Shown here piece after piece: positions 63,531-64,000 of a stretch of 64,000 nt of DNA. The notes beneath the pieces were generated by a model, which saw nothing but the letters and a program-made list of their open reading frames with translations, had not been told where the DNA came from and made no database searches. Position 1 is the first letter of the stretch, and each line of letters starts with the position of its first letter. Source of the stretch: Erythrocercus mccallii (Eukaryota > Chordata > Aves > Passeriformes > Dicruridae); contig VZRG01000861.1 of the NCBI GenBank assembly GCA_013397435.1, positions 5,691-69,690 of the forward strand. The letters run 5' to 3'. The translations under genes and the position numbers were made by a program.

Positions 63531-64000
63531 CTTGTGATTTGGGACTCATACCATAAGGTGTAAGAGCAGAATTTGGTCCCCTTGCTGTATTACCGAATTA
63601 CATTCATTTCAAGGCATTCTCAAGCACACACTTCAGAAAATCTTTTCTAGTGCTACCATGAATTTCTGGGTTTACCAGCAGTCAATTTCTCAGTTCTGCC
63701 TTAAGTTCAACACAGTGGCCTATAAGTCTCCAGCCAGTGTTAATCCTAGGATTAATCCCAGGATACTCCCAAATCCTACTGATACTCCCAAGAGATAACA
63801 CATGCTCGATGCAAAAGTTCTGAGATCTCTGGGTAGTTATTGGGAAGACAGTCCTGAAAAGATTAACTGTGAATGTTACTTTTCTAGCAAGGTGCTAAAT
63901 GCTGTGCTCTCAGAAAGTTTCTTACACTTTCCCAGGGTGGGATGTGTCTCACTTAACTGTAGTTGTCTGCCATGCAGACACTGTCATTTGAATCAGTCTC

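Larger units (their letters stand above)
58198..64000 (-). other. RGS6: RGS6 intron, partial, upstream of the RGS-domain exon
   Basis: This is the 3' part of the intron that ends at the acceptor before 58197. The preceding RGS6 exon, expected to encode the ...ESEFSSENLR segment, is not found on the minus strand up to 64000 and must lie outside. The stretch contains a GC-rich CpG island with an assembly gap (61800-62620) and a possible ancient CR1 remnant at 63384-63530. It is otherwise unremarkable. Confidence 0.75.

Noticed and set aside
1..64000. Endogenous retrovirus, CRISPR array, tRNA/rRNA genes, bacterial insertion sequences
   Set aside because: No LTR pair, primer-binding site, gag/pol/env motifs, spaced identical repeats or tRNA box A/B pairs were seen. 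The sequence is ordinary vertebrate nuclear DNA.

Overview
The window is avian nuclear DNA. It carries several copies of CR1 LINEs in the form typical of birds, with the ATTCTATG/ATTCTGTG-type 3' end, plus fragments resembling ancient amniote SINEs (MIR-like). Gene density is low, introns are long, and no bacterial-style operons are present. The species cannot be named from the sequence.

The one protein-coding gene I can establish is RGS6, on the minus strand. It is an R7-family regulator of G-protein signalling. Four C-terminal coding exons are visible, in transcript order: 58197-58011 (most of the RGS domain), 42284-42195 (end of the RGS domain), 34453-34400 (a 54-nt in-frame tail exon) and 19678-19628 (terminal exon with stop). 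All four have GT/AG junctions on the minus strand and join in frame. The first starts in phase 2 (it supplies the third base of a split Arg codon). The other three start on codon boundaries. The exons coding for the DEP, DHEX and GGL regions and the start of the RGS domain lie beyond position 64000. A canonical AATAAA on the minus strand at 19191-19186 gives a predicted 3' UTR of about 450 nt.

Layout: 1 to about 19160 is the 3' flank of RGS6. No gene is recognised there, but it holds an orphan CpG island (13015-13420), a decayed AT-rich minisatellite (15750-16075) and simple repeats. The interval 19160-64000 is RGS6: the 3' UTR, a 14.7-kb intron, a 7.7-kb intron, a 15.7-kb intron and 5.8 kb of a further intron. 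The introns hold a CR1 with a large internal deletion (30890-31611), a minus-strand CR1 (33018-33612), a 1.3-kb CR1 reverse-transcriptase fragment (47715-49025) and a CR1 3' tail (53855-54087). They also hold ancient MIR-like fragments and a GC-rich CpG island interrupted by a 375-N assembly gap (62120-62494).

I found no previously undescribed system. The points most worth checking are the alternative-splicing signals at the RGS6 C-terminus, the two CpG islands away from any recognised promoter, and an unidentified 85-codon reading frame at 30055-30312.
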